Assembly: GCA_018401705.1 (NCBI GenBank)
Contig: JAGYKL010000014.1
Span: 1-64,000 of the forward strand
Source of the DNA: Bacteroidia bacterium
GTDB lineage: Bacteria; Bacteroidota; Bacteroidia; M30B66
Direction of reading: 5' to 3'
Length of the DNA: 64,000 nt
The notes below the pieces were generated by a model that had not been told where the DNA came from, did no database searches, and saw only the letters and a list, made by a program, of their open reading frames with translations. Positions 1 through 8,162 of this stretch are shown one piece after another. A program made the position numbers and the translations under genes. Numbering within the stretch: position 1 is the first letter of the stretch; each line of letters starts with the position of its first letter.

Positions 1-2
1 TC

Positions 3-50
3 AGCGGAAGGAAACAAGGTAGGACTCCATTCAATGAGTTGATTAAATAG
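3..50 (+). CDS. Possible 3' end of a CDS cut by the window edge
   Basis: An open frame runs from the left edge to a TAG at 48-50 and would encode a tail ending in PFNELIK. A perfect hairpin follows at 92-115, as expected after a gene end. Another frame also stops nearby (TGA at 40-42), so the assignment is weak and no product can be recognised. Confidence 0.2.
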   Translation, partial: SGRKQGRTPFNELIK

Positions 51-91
51 TAAAACAAACCACCTGTTTTAAATAACAAATTAATTAAAGA

Positions 92-115
92 TGTGCCACC
101 GCTTTTGGTGGCACA
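92..115 (+). terminator. Hairpin, probable terminator of the upstream gene
   Basis: A perfect 9-bp stem (TGTGCCACC pairing with GGTGGCACA) with a 6-base loop is followed by a T-rich stretch. A GTG codon inside the stem opens the following frame but is unlikely to be a real start. Confidence 0.5.
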
Positions 116-191
116 TTTGTATTTTACAACGCACAGTCCTACTCAAAAAATACAAAAAAGCCACCAAGTCAACGCAGACCACACCTCTCAA

Positions 192-644
192 ATGCTAACT
201 AGTGCTTCTTTAACTTTTGAGCAATGCACCTTTAAAGCATTTGAAACAGATGCAGCATATATGACTTATAATTTTAATGATGGTAGATGCATTTGTAAAG
301 ATTCCACAGCAACTTTAGTGGTGAGTACAGAATTGAGCACTGCATTTTCCAACCATTGTTACAGTGGAAGTCTTTCTAGAAGTACAATTGAATTGAACTA
401 TTCTAATCAGATTGTTATTTACCCAACTCCAACAAATTCATTATTAACGTTAGAAACTAGTGAAGTTTCATTTGGCAACCTATCAGATGTTAAAATAATT
501 TCAATTTTGGGCGAGCAACTCTATTCGTTTCCAATAAATTCGAAAACGACAACAATTGATTTGTCTAATTATGCAACAGGAACTTACATTCTTGTAACAA
601 GAATTGACAGAATAGAAAAAACATTTAAAATCTTGAAAGAATAA
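192..644 (+). CDS. T9SS C-terminal sorting-domain protein, probably an N-terminally incomplete remnant
   Basis: The last ~80 residues look like a type A T9SS sorting domain: a YPTPTNSLLTLE start, a central ISILGEQLYS strand and a LSNYATGTYILVTR segment ending in KTFKILKE. Such tails direct cargo across the outer membrane. The frame is open from a GTG at 93, but that codon lies in a terminator hairpin, so I placed the start at the ATG at 192. No signal peptide is visible at either start, and the ~70 residues before the tail show no recognisable domain. A secreted protein without a signal peptide would not be exported, so this is probably the 3' end of a larger gene left in an accessory region. 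Confidence 0.5.
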   Translation: MLTSASLTFEQCTFKAFETDAAYMTYNFNDGRCICKDSTATLVVSTELSTAFSNHCYSGSLSRSTIELNYSNQIVIYPTPTNSLLTLETSEVSFGNLSDVKIISILGEQLYSFPINSKTTTIDLSNYATGTYILVTRIDRIEKTFKILKE

Positions 645-800
645 AAAAACGGCATACAACAATACATGTAAATAATAGGCGAAATAGCAGTAATTACAGG
701 AGTTTAGGCTCGTATCAAACTTTGTCCTTAATCAAATGTTTTGTGCTTTGAAATCGCCAATTTTTCATATGCTAACCGTTGGCGGCAATGGCATTTTAAC
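645..800. repeat. Structured intergenic element, cassette-like spacer
   Basis: The segment between two accessory genes can fold on itself: AACG (648-651) pairs with CGTT (777-780), GCATA (652-656) with TATGC (768-772) leaving a bulge, and GGCGA (678-682) with TCGCC (754-758). The edges, ACGGCATACAAC and GCTAACCGTTGGCGGC, resemble extragenic repeats I associate with accessory genes in Bacteroidota genomes; that is from memory and unchecked. It holds no plausible gene. Confidence 0.4.
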
Positions 801-846
801 TATTAAGTATTATATTTATGGCAATAATATCAATTAAATCATCATC

Positions 847-1638
847 ATGAATAGACAGTTCGTTGGAGAAGTATGGAAAGAAATGAAGTTTGAACATGAT
901 TACATTAATAATATTAAAATTGAGATTTCAAACTTCGGACGACTAAGAAGTACAACACCGCAGAATGGAGAAACTATCCTTAAAGGAGCAATTTCAAACG
1001 GTTACAGAAGTATTCGACTAAAACTTTTCAGAGAAAGGGAACCAAAAGATCAAATGCGTATTGACTTTTTGCGTAAACAAATTGCAATACTTCTTCGAGA
1101 AATCGGAAAACTTAAAACAAGAAACAAAGCCAAAAGGGTAAAGGATAAATCCTATTACGATTTTGAGAAAAAAATTAGTGAGTTGACTGATTTAATGGAC
1201 GGTATGAAAATTAAATATCAGAAAGAGTATAAAGCAATTGAACTAAAACGAACAATTAATCTTGGTGGGCCTGTTCACAGAATGGTTGCTGAATATTTTC
1301 TTGAAAAGCCGACAGAGAAACATAATATAGTTGGTCATTTGAACCATATAAAACTTGATAACCGTGTTGTCAATCTTAAATGGATGACAAAAGAAGAGAA
1401 CGCTGCACACCAGAAGAAAAGTCCAAAAGTTATTGAAGCGAAAAAAAACAGATTCGGCAAGCGTTTTGAGGACACAAAAGTTTGCAAGTTGACTTCAACC
1501 AAAGTAATGCTGATTAAGAAAAAGTTGAATAAAGGAGCTAAATTAAAAACACTTGCAAAGATTTTTAAAGTATCGGAAATGCAAATTTCAAGAATCAAAA
1601 ACGGAGAAAATTGGGCAGAAATAGAAGCTGCAAAGTAA
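847..1638 (+). CDS. NUMOD4 / HNH endonuclease-like DNA-binding protein
   Basis: A 263-residue cytoplasmic protein. Residues ~5-60 match a NUMOD4 DNA-binding module (GEVWKEM, then EISNFGRLRS). Residues ~140-195 match an HNH_3-type nuclease core, with VHRMVAEYF, then GHLNHIKLDN and NLKWMTKEEN. The last ~55 residues look like a helix-turn-helix (LKTLAKIFKVSEMQISRIKNG). Between the first two modules lies an unusual lysine/glutamate-rich predicted coiled coil of about 75 residues. Proteins with NUMOD4 and HNH modules are typically mobile homing-type nucleases or phage-derived. No intron or intein is visible here, so it would be free-standing. The start is the ATG after a short AT-rich leader. It sits between two cassette-like spacers. 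Confidence 0.75.
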   Translation: MNRQFVGEVWKEMKFEHDYINNIKIEISNFGRLRSTTPQNGETILKGAISNGYRSIRLKLFREREPKDQMRIDFLRKQIAILLREIGKLKTRNKAKRVKDKSYYDFEKKISELTDLMDGMKIKYQKEYKAIELKRTINLGGPVHRMVAEYFLEKPTEKHNIVGHLNHIKLDNRVVNLKWMTKEENAAHQKKSPKVIEAKKNRFGKRFEDTKVCKLTSTKVMLIKKKLNKGAKLKTLAKIFKVSEMQISRIKNGENWAEIEAAK

Positions 1639-1993
1639 GAAACAAAAATTACCACAGCCACCTAAAACAGAGTAACCAGCACCTAACAGCGGCTTTGCGC
1701 AAGCAGCAACTAACAGCACCTACCCAAAAGGCGGGGCTTTGTGCTCTAAAGATACATTTGTGCTAACAGGAACTTTTGTACTTCTAATCAACATTTGTGG
1801 TGAATCGCCCGCCCTTCGGGTAGCTGCAAATTCGTGAAATGTGAGGCTGTAGTTTTCCAAAACCCAAACTGACGGCTGACACGCAGACCTTTATGGGCTA
1901 GTTTAAAAGACGACACAGCGGTCAAATAAAGGGCTGACCACCCAATAAAGTAAAAAACATTTTAGATACTGGAGTCAAAGACGGTAATAATCT
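1639..1993. other. Gene-free intergenic stretch with cassette-like repeats
   Basis: About 355 bases without a credible gene. The stretch contains motifs such as AACAGCGGCTTTGCGCAA and GGTGAATCGCCCGCCC, and several short GC-rich inverted segments in an otherwise AT-rich background. It resembles the spacer after the previous gene in position and style, supporting a tandem gene-plus-spacer arrangement. It ends in the promoter of the SLC13 permease. Confidence 0.4.
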
Positions 1994-2001
1994 TAATTTT
2001 G
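1994..2001 (+). promoter_or_regulatory. Candidate Bacteroidota -7 element for the SLC13 permease
   Basis: TAATTTTG fits the Bacteroidota consensus TAnnTTTG and lies 24 bases before the ATG at 2026, a typical spacing. No clear -33 TTG at the ideal distance. Confidence 0.45.
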
Positions 2002-2025
2002 TTGATTATCGAATTAACTATATAA

Positions 2026-3786
2026 ATGGAGTTATACATCACAGTTGCAATAATTGGTATTGGTATCTTTTTGTTCGTAAAAGATTACTTCAGCATTGAC
2101 ACAACATCAATTCTGATAATGGCTCTGTTTATAGTTTCAGGTGTGCTGAATCCCGAAGAAGGATTTTCAGGATTTAATCATCCTGCTACTATTACTTTGG
2201 GCTGTATGTTTGTTGTTAGTGCTGCTGTTTTTAAGTCTGGATTAATAGATGGGTTAAGTTCAACAATCGTAAAAGTTGCTAAAATTCATTACATTATTGC
2301 CTTAATTGTATTTTGTTTAATCTCTGCATTATTTTCAGCTTTTATAAATGATGCTGCGGTAGTAGCTATTTTGATACCAATGGCATTATCCGTTTGTAGA
2401 GATGCTAAAATTGCCCCTTCAAAATTACTCATTCCAATTTCATTCGCAGCTTTATTTGGCGGTACCTGTACCCTCATTGGAACATCTACAAATATCTTGG
2501 TAAGTAGTATTGCAGCAAAAAGTGGTCTAGAACCTTTTGGAATGTTTGAGTTTTCATTACCCGCTTTATATTTATTGGGAATTGGTTTTATCTATTTATT
2601 TGTGATTGCTCCATTTATACTTCCAAAAAGAAATAATGAAAACGAGAAAGAAATTACGTTAGAGCAATACACTGCTGAAATTATTCTTGGTAAAGGGAAT
2701 AAAGACATAAATAAAACCATTTTAAAATCGGCTTTATCTCAAAAATTTGCTGAAAATATTGTTTCTATAGTTCGACATGGCAGCTCTATTTCTATCTTTG
2801 ACAGGGATACCGTACTTGCTGAAAATGATATAATTAAAATAGTCATTAGCCCCAATAAACTGAGTGAATTAAAATCCGATATTACCTATAAGCTTTCTGG
2901 CGATAAGCAAATGCAAATTGAAGACGGTCATTCAAATAAACTTTACGAAACACTAATTCCCATTGGTTCTTCACTTGCTGGAAATAGTCTAAAAAAAGCA
3001 AGTTTTAGAAAATTGTATAATTGTTCTGTTTTGGCTATAAGACATAGAAATGAATTAGTTCAGGAAAATATTTCTGAAATCAACCTTAGAGAAGGTGATT
3101 TATTAATGATTGATGCCACCGAAGATGAGATTTCAGAATTGGTAAACCAAAAAGTAGTGATTGTATTATCAGAACATAAGGAGAAAAAAATAAATTACCA
3201 CAAAGCGATACCTGCACTTTTAATTGCTGTTGGGGTTGTTAGTGTAGCAGCTTTTGGATTAACTTCAATATTGATGAGTAGTATGATTGGATGTTTGCTA
3301 TTGGTAACGACATCCACTATAAAACCAAAAGAAGCGTATGACTCTATTGAATGGAAAGTTATTTTTATGTTGGCAGGAGTACTTTCTATGGGTACAGCTT
3401 TAGAAAAAACAGGTGGTGCAGAAATCATTTCTTCCTTTGTGTTTACACAGCTTGGCGACTTTGATCCAAGAATTACCTTGAGTTTGATTTTCTTAATCAC
3501 ATTCTTATCTACAAATGTTTTATCAAGCAAGGCAACAGCCGCTTTAATGGTTCCGATAGTAATAAGTCTTGCAGCAGCAATGCATATTAGCGAAAAACCA
3601 TTTTTAATTGCCGTTATGTTTGCTTGTTCGCTTACTTTTATGACCCCAGTAAGCTACCCAACTAACACTATGGTTTATTCCCCTGGAAACTATAAATTCA
3701 ACGATTTTCTCAAAGTAGGAACACCTTTAAATTTCATCATTTGGATAGCGGCTTCATTTATCATACCGTATTTTTTTCCGTTTTAA
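2026..3786 (+). CDS. SLC13/DASS-family anion permease with two RCK_C (TrkA-C) domains
   Basis: A 586-residue inner-membrane transporter. Hydrophobic segments occupy residues ~1-200 and ~390-586. The middle ~205-375 is soluble and reads as two TrkA-C-like regulatory domains (SIFDRDTVLAENDIIKIVI; INLREGDLLMIDATEDEI). The signature GGTCTLIGTSTNI at ~145-157 is the family's Na+/substrate hairpin, and the second, symmetry-related one is TPVSYPTNTMVYSPGNY near the C-terminus. Members of this group carry sulfate, dicarboxylates or other anions; the substrate cannot be told from sequence. Length and both halves look complete. An IS element is inserted only 11 bases after the stop, so the coding region is intact but its native downstream region is separated. 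Confidence 0.85.
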   Translation: MELYITVAIIGIGIFLFVKDYFSIDTTSILIMALFIVSGVLNPEEGFSGFNHPATITLGCMFVVSAAVFKSGLIDGLSSTIVKVAKIHYIIALIVFCLISALFSAFINDAAVVAILIPMALSVCRDAKIAPSKLLIPISFAALFGGTCTLIGTSTNILVSSIAAKSGLEPFGMFEFSLPALYLLGIGFIYLFVIAPFILPKRNNENEKEITLEQYTAEIILGKGNKDINKTILKSALSQKFAENIVSIVRHGSSISIFDRDTVLAENDIIKIVISPNKLSELKSDITYKLSGDKQMQIEDGHSNKLYETLIPIGSSLAGNSLKKASFRKLYNCSVLAIRHRNELVQENISEINLREGDLLMIDATEDEISELVNQKVVIVLSEHKEKKINYHKAIPALLIAVGVVSVAAFGLTSILMSSMIGCLLLVTTSTIKPKEAYDSIEWKVIFMLAGVLSMGTALEKTGGAEIISSFVFTQLGDFDPRITLSLIFLITFLSTNVLSSKATAALMVPIVISLAAAMHISEKPFLIAVMFACSLTFMTPVSYPTNTMVYSPGNYKFNDFLKVGTPLNFIIWIAASFIIPYFFPF

Positions 3787-3790
3787 ATAT

Positions 3791-3797
3791 TAAAATC
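3791..3797. repeat. Target-site duplication, left copy (TAAAATC)
   Basis: The 7 bases TAAAATC directly precede the left terminal repeat of the IS and recur exactly after the right terminal repeat at 4819-4825. Confidence 0.85.
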
Positions 3798-4818
3798 ACC
3801 CGTTGTGCGGTTGAATTTGTACATAAATAAATAGAAATAAGGTTGCGCATTAAACTGATATACAGTATATTAGAAGAGTTCTCACACAATTCCAATATGC
3901 ACAACCTCATTACGAATATAGCAAAGTTCCGTAACCTCTTAACTGATTGCTATGGTGTTGATAATCTGACAAATGGAAATTTCAGAAACTATTCTAACCA
4001 ACCTAAAGCATCTGATATTGAGATAATTGCACTTACATTGGCTGCTGAATCTCAAGGGATTATTTCGGAAAATAATCTGTTTCAGATTCTGGAATCAGAT
4101 TATAAAAGTTATCGCCAAACACTACCTGACCGCTCCAATTTCAATCGAAGAAAAAGAGCTTTACGACCATTTATTGATGAATTGAGCAGTAAGGTTTCAG
4201 ACGAATTAAATATTGGCCAAGAAACATATATTATTGATTCTATGCCTTTACCAATTGCTCGATATGCGAGAAAGAACAAAATTAAAATCATGATGGAAGA
4301 TTTGGATTTTAAACCTGCGATTGGGTATTCTGCCATCGACAAAACTAATTTTATAGGATATAAACTGAATCTAACTATAAGCTCAATTGGAGTTATAAAT
4401 AATCATGCAATGACCCAGGCAAATGTTCATGATGTTAAAACATTAGAAATGATGACTAAAGGATTTATTAACGACGTCAAATTGCTTGGAGACAAGGGTT
4501 ACATTGCTAAAGATGTGCAACTTAGTCTTTTTAAAGAATTTAATATTAGGGTGATCACACCACCTCGAAGCAATCAAATAGGGCCATCGATTTGGTCTCC
4601 GAAGGATCGGCGCCTTAGGAAGAGAATAGAAACTACATTCTCACAATTCTGCGATCAATTCAGAATAAAGATAAATTTTGCAAAGAGTTTTCATGGCTTC
4701 TACACACGAATCGTCACTAAAATAGCAGCATTTACATTTCTCCAATACTTGAATTATTTGAATGAGAAACCAATAAATAAGATTAAAAATGCGCTATCTT
4801 TCTAACCGCACAACGGGT
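3798..4818 (+). mobile_element. Complete IS982-family insertion sequence (1021 bp)
   Basis: Perfect 15-bp terminal inverted repeats (ACCCGTTGTGCGGTT at 3798-3812; its complement at 4804-4818) enclose one transposase gene, and 7-bp direct repeats flank the element. The size and ACCC ends fit the IS982 family. Perfect ends, an intact transposase and an exact target duplication indicate a recent, potentially active insertion. Confidence 0.92.
3897..4805 (+). CDS. IS982-family DDE transposase
   Basis: A protein of 302 residues if started at the ATG at 3897, whose N-terminus MHNLITN is typical of the family; an in-frame TTG at 3843 would add 18 residues. The DDE triad is visible: Asp in YIIDSMPLP, Asp in LLGDKGYI and Glu in RKRIETTFSQF. 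It catalyses cut-and-paste movement of its own element. The frame is complete and ends one base into the right terminal repeat region. Confidence 0.9.
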   Translation: MHNLITNIAKFRNLLTDCYGVDNLTNGNFRNYSNQPKASDIEIIALTLAAESQGIISENNLFQILESDYKSYRQTLPDRSNFNRRKRALRPFIDELSSKVSDELNIGQETYIIDSMPLPIARYARKNKIKIMMEDLDFKPAIGYSAIDKTNFIGYKLNLTISSIGVINNHAMTQANVHDVKTLEMMTKGFINDVKLLGDKGYIAKDVQLSLFKEFNIRVITPPRSNQIGPSIWSPKDRRLRKRIETTFSQFCDQFRIKINFAKSFHGFYTRIVTKIAAFTFLQYLNYLNEKPINKIKNALSF

Positions 4819-4825
4819 TAAAATC
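4819..4825. repeat. Target-site duplication, right copy (TAAAATC)
   Basis: Exact copy of the 7 bases left of the IS, adjoining the right terminal repeat. Confidence 0.85.
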
Positions 4826-5413
4826 AATTATGAATTTAAGAAATATATTCAGTTTTTCAAGCAAGTTTCAAAATCAAGACGAAATAATTTTGCGAGATTA
4901 CTTTAGCTCTTGAAAGGACAAAACTAATGAAAGAACTTTGTTGTCTTATATCAGATCTTCACTGTATCTATTTGCTTGGTGGCATAGCAATTATTCAATT
5001 AGATGGTTTTGAGAGTATTAAATTTTTAGTACGTTTCTCTAGGACTTACAATTTCTTTGGTCATAATAGGCGTTTATAGATTTCAAAAATTAAACAAACA
5101 ATTAAAGAACTATTATTTACAGATTGAGTCAATGATTGAGAAAACAAAAAGTGAATTTTGATACATATTTTTTCAGTCTTGTTACATAATCGCTAATCTT
5201 TAATTCATTCCCGTTTGTAAGATTGACTATCGGACTTGATGTGCAACCATCTTCAAACAAAGATACAGCTCTTAGCTGTGGTCGATGTTTTTGCGAACGA
5301 AGTACCATCGAGTATTGGAGGAAAAAATTAAGTAATTATGTATCTAAATCAAAAAGCATGAGCAGGGAATAAAGTCTAAAAAATAATGGGATGGAGCTTT
5401 GATGATAATATGA
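4826..5413. other. Decayed accessory DNA without an intact gene
   Basis: No long frame survives in any direction. The piece at 5030-5161 (plus strand) still reads like the C-terminus of a small membrane protein: a hydrophobic stretch LTISLVIIGVYRF and then a charged helix NKQLKNYYLQIESMIEKTK before a TGA. It looks like gene debris of a former island between the IS and tRNA-Asp. Confidence 0.4.
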
Positions 5414-5590
5414 AAGTGTCAACGCAGCCCAAAAGGTGTTGTTGAACAGTCCCTGGTAGAAAGAGAAAATTTAATTTCTGAATCGAATAAAAATGTAGAT
5501 GAGGTTTGGGTAGTATTTGATAAAGATGACGCCGATAAAGTAGATGCGACTTTGAAGAATTTTGAAGATGCTTTTGAAATGACTGTCTAA
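5414..5590 (+). pseudogene. Fragment of an RloB-like (phage-defence-associated) protein
   Basis: The frame opens just after a TGA and runs 58 codons to a TAA. It contains DEVWVVFDKDDADKV followed by a helix with FEDAF. The [DE]VWxVFDxDD signature is, from memory, the hallmark of the RloB family, which occurs with the ATPase RloA in restriction and abortive-infection loci. Intact RloB proteins are about 200 residues. Both the N-terminal and C-terminal parts are missing, there is no start codon, and no partner ATPase remains. I infer a relic of a defence island that once sat beside the tRNA-Asp gene. The family call rests on one motif. Confidence 0.5.
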
Positions 5591-5674
5591 TAAAATTACG
5601 TTAGTAAAGTAACTTTACCAAACCTATCTAAGACTAGATCACTATGTCCCCTTCTATGTCCCCCTAAAATAAAT

Positions 5675-5705
5675 AATCCCTGCAAGCATCTAACTTACAG
5701 GGATT
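5675..5705 (-). terminator. Probable terminator of tRNA-Asp
   Basis: A 12-bp stem with one mismatch (AATCCCTGCAAG at 5675-5686 against CTTACAGGGATT at 5694-5705) lies directly downstream of the tRNA on the minus strand and is followed there by a T-rich run. The same hairpin could be part of an integration site. Confidence 0.6.
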
Positions 5706-5720
5706 TCTACTTTTCAGTAG

Positions 5721-5794
5721 CGGACCGGACGGGACTCGAACCCGCGACCTCCGCCGTGACAGGGCGGCATTCTAACCAACTGAACTACCGATCC
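5721..5794 (-). tRNA. tRNA-Asp (GTC)
   Basis: 74 nt on the minus strand. The acceptor stem GGATCGG pairs with CCGGTCC with one G-T pair, the anticodon arm CCGCC-CTGTCAC-GGCGG shows anticodon GTC, and the T arm contains GGTTCGAGTCC. The discriminator base is G; the 3' CCA is not encoded. The gene borders decayed accessory DNA on its 3' side, a usual arrangement for integrase-targeted tRNA genes. Confidence 0.96.
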
Positions 5795-6013
5795 AATGGT
5801 AGTATTGTATTTACGAGAAAACAGAAAAGTTCCATCTTTCTCAATGCGGTTGGCAAAAGTAGATATTTTTTTGTTTTGTACAACATTGTTGTAAAAAAAA
5901 ATGCGGTAAATAGACTTTCTCATTGAAAACCAATGATTTTCATTTAGCAAGACCTGTGTATAAGTTTAGGATTTTAAGCAGTGTAAAAAGTTAGAACATG
6001 GTCTTTTGCTTGC

Positions 6014-6021
6014 TACTTTTG
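6014..6021 (+). promoter_or_regulatory. Candidate promoter element for thyA-folA
   Basis: TACTTTTG matches TAnnTTTG and lies 19 bases before the thyA ATG. The intervening leader is short and AT-rich. Confidence 0.5.
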
Positions 6022-6040
6022 TACCCAATAATAGTTAGAA

Positions 6041-6835
6041 ATGAAAGAGTATCACCAGCTATTAAACCACATACTAACAAATGGGGTTTACAAAGAAGAT
6101 AGAACGGGAACAGGGACGACTAGCTGTTTTGGCTATCAAATGCGATTTGATTTAGAAAAAGGTTTTCCTCTTGTAACGACTAAAAAAGTACACTTAAAGT
6201 CAATAATTCATGAATTGCTTTGGTTTTTAAAAGGAGATACAAATATTGCTTACTTAAAAGAAAATGGAGTTAGAATTTGGGATGAATGGGCTGATGAAAA
6301 TGGCAATTTAGGCCCTGTATATGGTCATCAATGGCGTTCATGGCCAAGCCCCGAAGGTGGGACCATAGATCAAATCAGCAATCTTATTGCAATGATTAAA
6401 AAGAACCCAGATTCACGTAGGTTGATTGTTAGTGCTTGGAATGTTGCCGAGGTAGAAAAAATGGCTCTTCCCCCCTGCCACAGCCTGTTCCAGTTTTATG
6501 TTTCAAACAATAAGTTGAGCTGTCAGCTTTATCAAAGAAGTGCAGATAGTTTTCTTGGAGTACCTTTTAATATTGCATCTTATGCACTTTTAACCATGAT
6601 GATCGCTCAAGTCTGCGACTTGGGATTAGGAGAGTTTGTACACACATTTGGTGATGCACATATTTATTCGAATCACATGGAACAAGTTCATCTTCAGCTA
6701 AGTAGAGAACCCACAAACCTACCTACGATGAAGATAAACCCTGGAGTAAAAGATATTTTTAATTTTAAGTTTGAGGACTTCAATTTGGAGAACTACCATC
6801 CTCATCCGGCCATTAAAGGAAACGTAGCCGTATGA
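6041..6835 (+). CDS. thyA: Thymidylate synthase (ThyA)
   Basis: 264 residues, the classical length. It converts dUMP to dTMP using methylene-tetrahydrofolate, which it oxidises to dihydrofolate. Visible landmarks are RTGTGT near the N-terminus, the catalytic Cys146 in [12 protein letters not shown], the [18 protein letters not shown] phosphate/folate-binding segment and the C-terminal [10 protein letters not shown]. Its last codons overlap the folA start by 4 bases (ATGA), so the pair is translationally coupled: folA regenerates the tetrahydrofolate that ThyA consumes. Confidence 0.98.
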   Translation: MKEYHQLLNHILTNGVYKEDRTGTGTTSCFGYQMRFDLEKGFPLVTTKKVHLKSIIHELLWFLKGDTNIAYLKENGVRIWDEWADENGNLGPVYGHQWRSWPSPEGGTIDQISNLIAMIKKNPDSRRLIVSAWNVAEVEKMALPPCHSLFQFYVSNNKLSCQLYQRSADSFLGVPFNIASYALLTMMIAQVCDLGLGEFVHTFGDAHIYSNHMEQVHLQLSREPTNLPTMKINPGVKDIFNFKFEDFNLENYHPHPAIKGNVAV

Positions 6836-7323
6836 TTTCAATAGTAGTAGCAACAGGAAAGAACTCAGCAATAGGAAAAGATAATAAACTTCTCTGGCAT
6901 CTTCCGGCCGATTTGAATTATTTTAAAAATCTAACAACAGGAAAGCCCATTATTATGGGTAGGAAAACCTATGAAAGCATAGGCAGGCCACTTCCCAATA
7001 GGAGGAACATCGTTATCACCAGGAATAAAAATTTAACAATTGAGGGATGCGAGGTGGTTTCTTCGCTTACAGAGGCTTTATCCATTTGTAAAGATGCTGC
7101 TGAGATTATGATAATTGGTGGAGAAGCGATTTATAAAGAGGCAATTTCTAAAACTCAAAGAATTTATAGAACATTGGTTAATGATGCTCCTGATGCGGAT
7201 AGATTCTTTCCAGAAATTGAAAATGAAATCTGGCATCAACAATTATCTTTAAGCCACCCTGCAGACGAAAAAAACAAATACAGTTTGACTTTTGAAATGT
7301 GGGACAGGAAAGTATCTGTTTAG
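6832..7323 (+). CDS. folA: Dihydrofolate reductase
   Basis: 163 residues. It reduces dihydrofolate to tetrahydrofolate with NADPH. Seen in the sequence: [27 protein letters not shown] with the catalytic Asp27, the NADPH-binding [18 protein letters not shown], and a conserved MIIGGEAIY motif. It overlaps thyA by 4 bases. It converges on the downstream regulator gene, and the two stop codons overlap at 7320-7323, leaving no intergenic terminator. Confidence 0.97.
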   Translation: MISIVVATGKNSAIGKDNKLLWHLPADLNYFKNLTTGKPIIMGRKTYESIGRPLPNRRNIVITRNKNLTIEGCEVVSSLTEALSICKDAAEIMIIGGEAIYKEAISKTQRIYRTLVNDAPDADRFFPEIENEIWHQQLSLSHPADEKNKYSLTFEMWDRKVSV

Positions 7324-8042
7324 AATATTTCAAACTTATGTCCTTCAGCTTTCATGGCCTCATACAATTGCTTGTTTAACCTATATAGCATAGGAGCTTT
7401 GCCACTTTCGTCCCATGGAGAAAGCAATTCACCTGTTTCTTCAATAACAGTTTGAGAGACAATCTTTCGTCGAAAATTTCTTTTGTCAAGAGAATGTCCT
7501 AAAGCTGCTTCATACATTTCCTGAACCTGCTTAAGGGTGAATTTTTCCGATAGCAACTCAAATCCAGCTAATTGAGAACTCATCTTCGCCAGTAATCTGC
7601 GGTTCGCAGCCTGAACGATATCATTATGATCAAAGGCCAAACTTGGAAGAGATTTTAGATCCATCCAAATAATCTCTGATTCATCTTCTCCAGCTTTAAG
7701 TGTGCAATCAAGCATATTAAGAAAACTATAATAACCAATGCTAATCACTCTGCCAAGTGGATGTCTTGAAGTATCAGCGAAAGCTCTAATTTGCTTTTTG
7801 TAGAATTTTTCAGTGCCACTAACCTGTTCAATGATTGAGTCGACTCGTTTCTCAATAGAATCGTTAGGATAAACCATACCTGCAGGCAAGGCATATTGAT
7901 CCTTATATGGCTCTCTATTTCTTTTGACAAGAAGCACTTTCATGCTTTTTCCTTCAAGCCCAAAAATCACACAAGTCACTGAAAATGCCGAACGAAAATA
8001 ATAGTTCAAATCTTCTTTAGGCGACAAAGCTGAATTATGCAT
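7320..8042 (-). CDS. NrtR-type transcriptional regulator (Nudix-like domain plus winged helix)
   Basis: 240 residues. Residues ~15-150 form a Nudix-fold domain (VTCVIFGLEG, KVLLVKRNREPY, YALPAGMVYPNDS) and residues ~160-230 a winged helix (FTLKQVQEMYEAAL, RNFRRKIV). In this family the Nudix domain has become a ligand sensor, for example for ADP-ribose or sugars. The Nudix box here lacks the RExxEE catalytic core (it reads SIEKRVDSIIEQVSG), which supports a regulatory rather than hydrolytic role. The effector and target genes are not evident. It stands alone, convergent with folA. Confidence 0.8.
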   Translation of the reverse strand: MHNSALSPKEDLNYYFRSAFSVTCVIFGLEGKSMKVLLVKRNREPYKDQYALPAGMVYPNDSIEKRVDSIIEQVSGTEKFYKKQIRAFADTSRHPLGRVISIGYYSFLNMLDCTLKAGEDESEIIWMDLKSLPSLAFDHNDIVQAANRRLLAKMSSQLAGFELLSEKFTLKQVQEMYEAALGHSLDKRNFRRKIVSQTVIEETGELLSPWDESGKAPMLYRLNKQLYEAMKAEGHKFEIF

Positions 8043-8071
8043 TTCTATAAATTAGATCATTATTATTAATG

Positions 8072-8079
8072 CAAAGATA
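8072..8079 (-). promoter_or_regulatory. Candidate promoter element of the NrtR-type gene
   Basis: On the minus strand TATCTTTG fits TAnnTTTG and lies 29 bases before the ATG at 8042. Confidence 0.4.
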
Positions 8080-8162
8080 ATTCAATTTATTTTTCTATTT
8101 CATTAAACAATAATCAACAAATTATAACTACCGAAACAGATTATGCAATTTGTTAGTAAAAT

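Noticed and set aside
847-1638. HNH protein as part of a self-splicing intron or intein
   Set aside because: No intron core, split host gene or intein splice motif is visible on either side.
3195-3530. Minus-strand frame of 111 codons inside the SLC13 permease
   Set aside because: Shadow of a well-supported transporter coding region.
5714-5950. Minus-strand open frame of 78 codons
   Set aside because: It runs through the tRNA-Asp gene and its upstream region.
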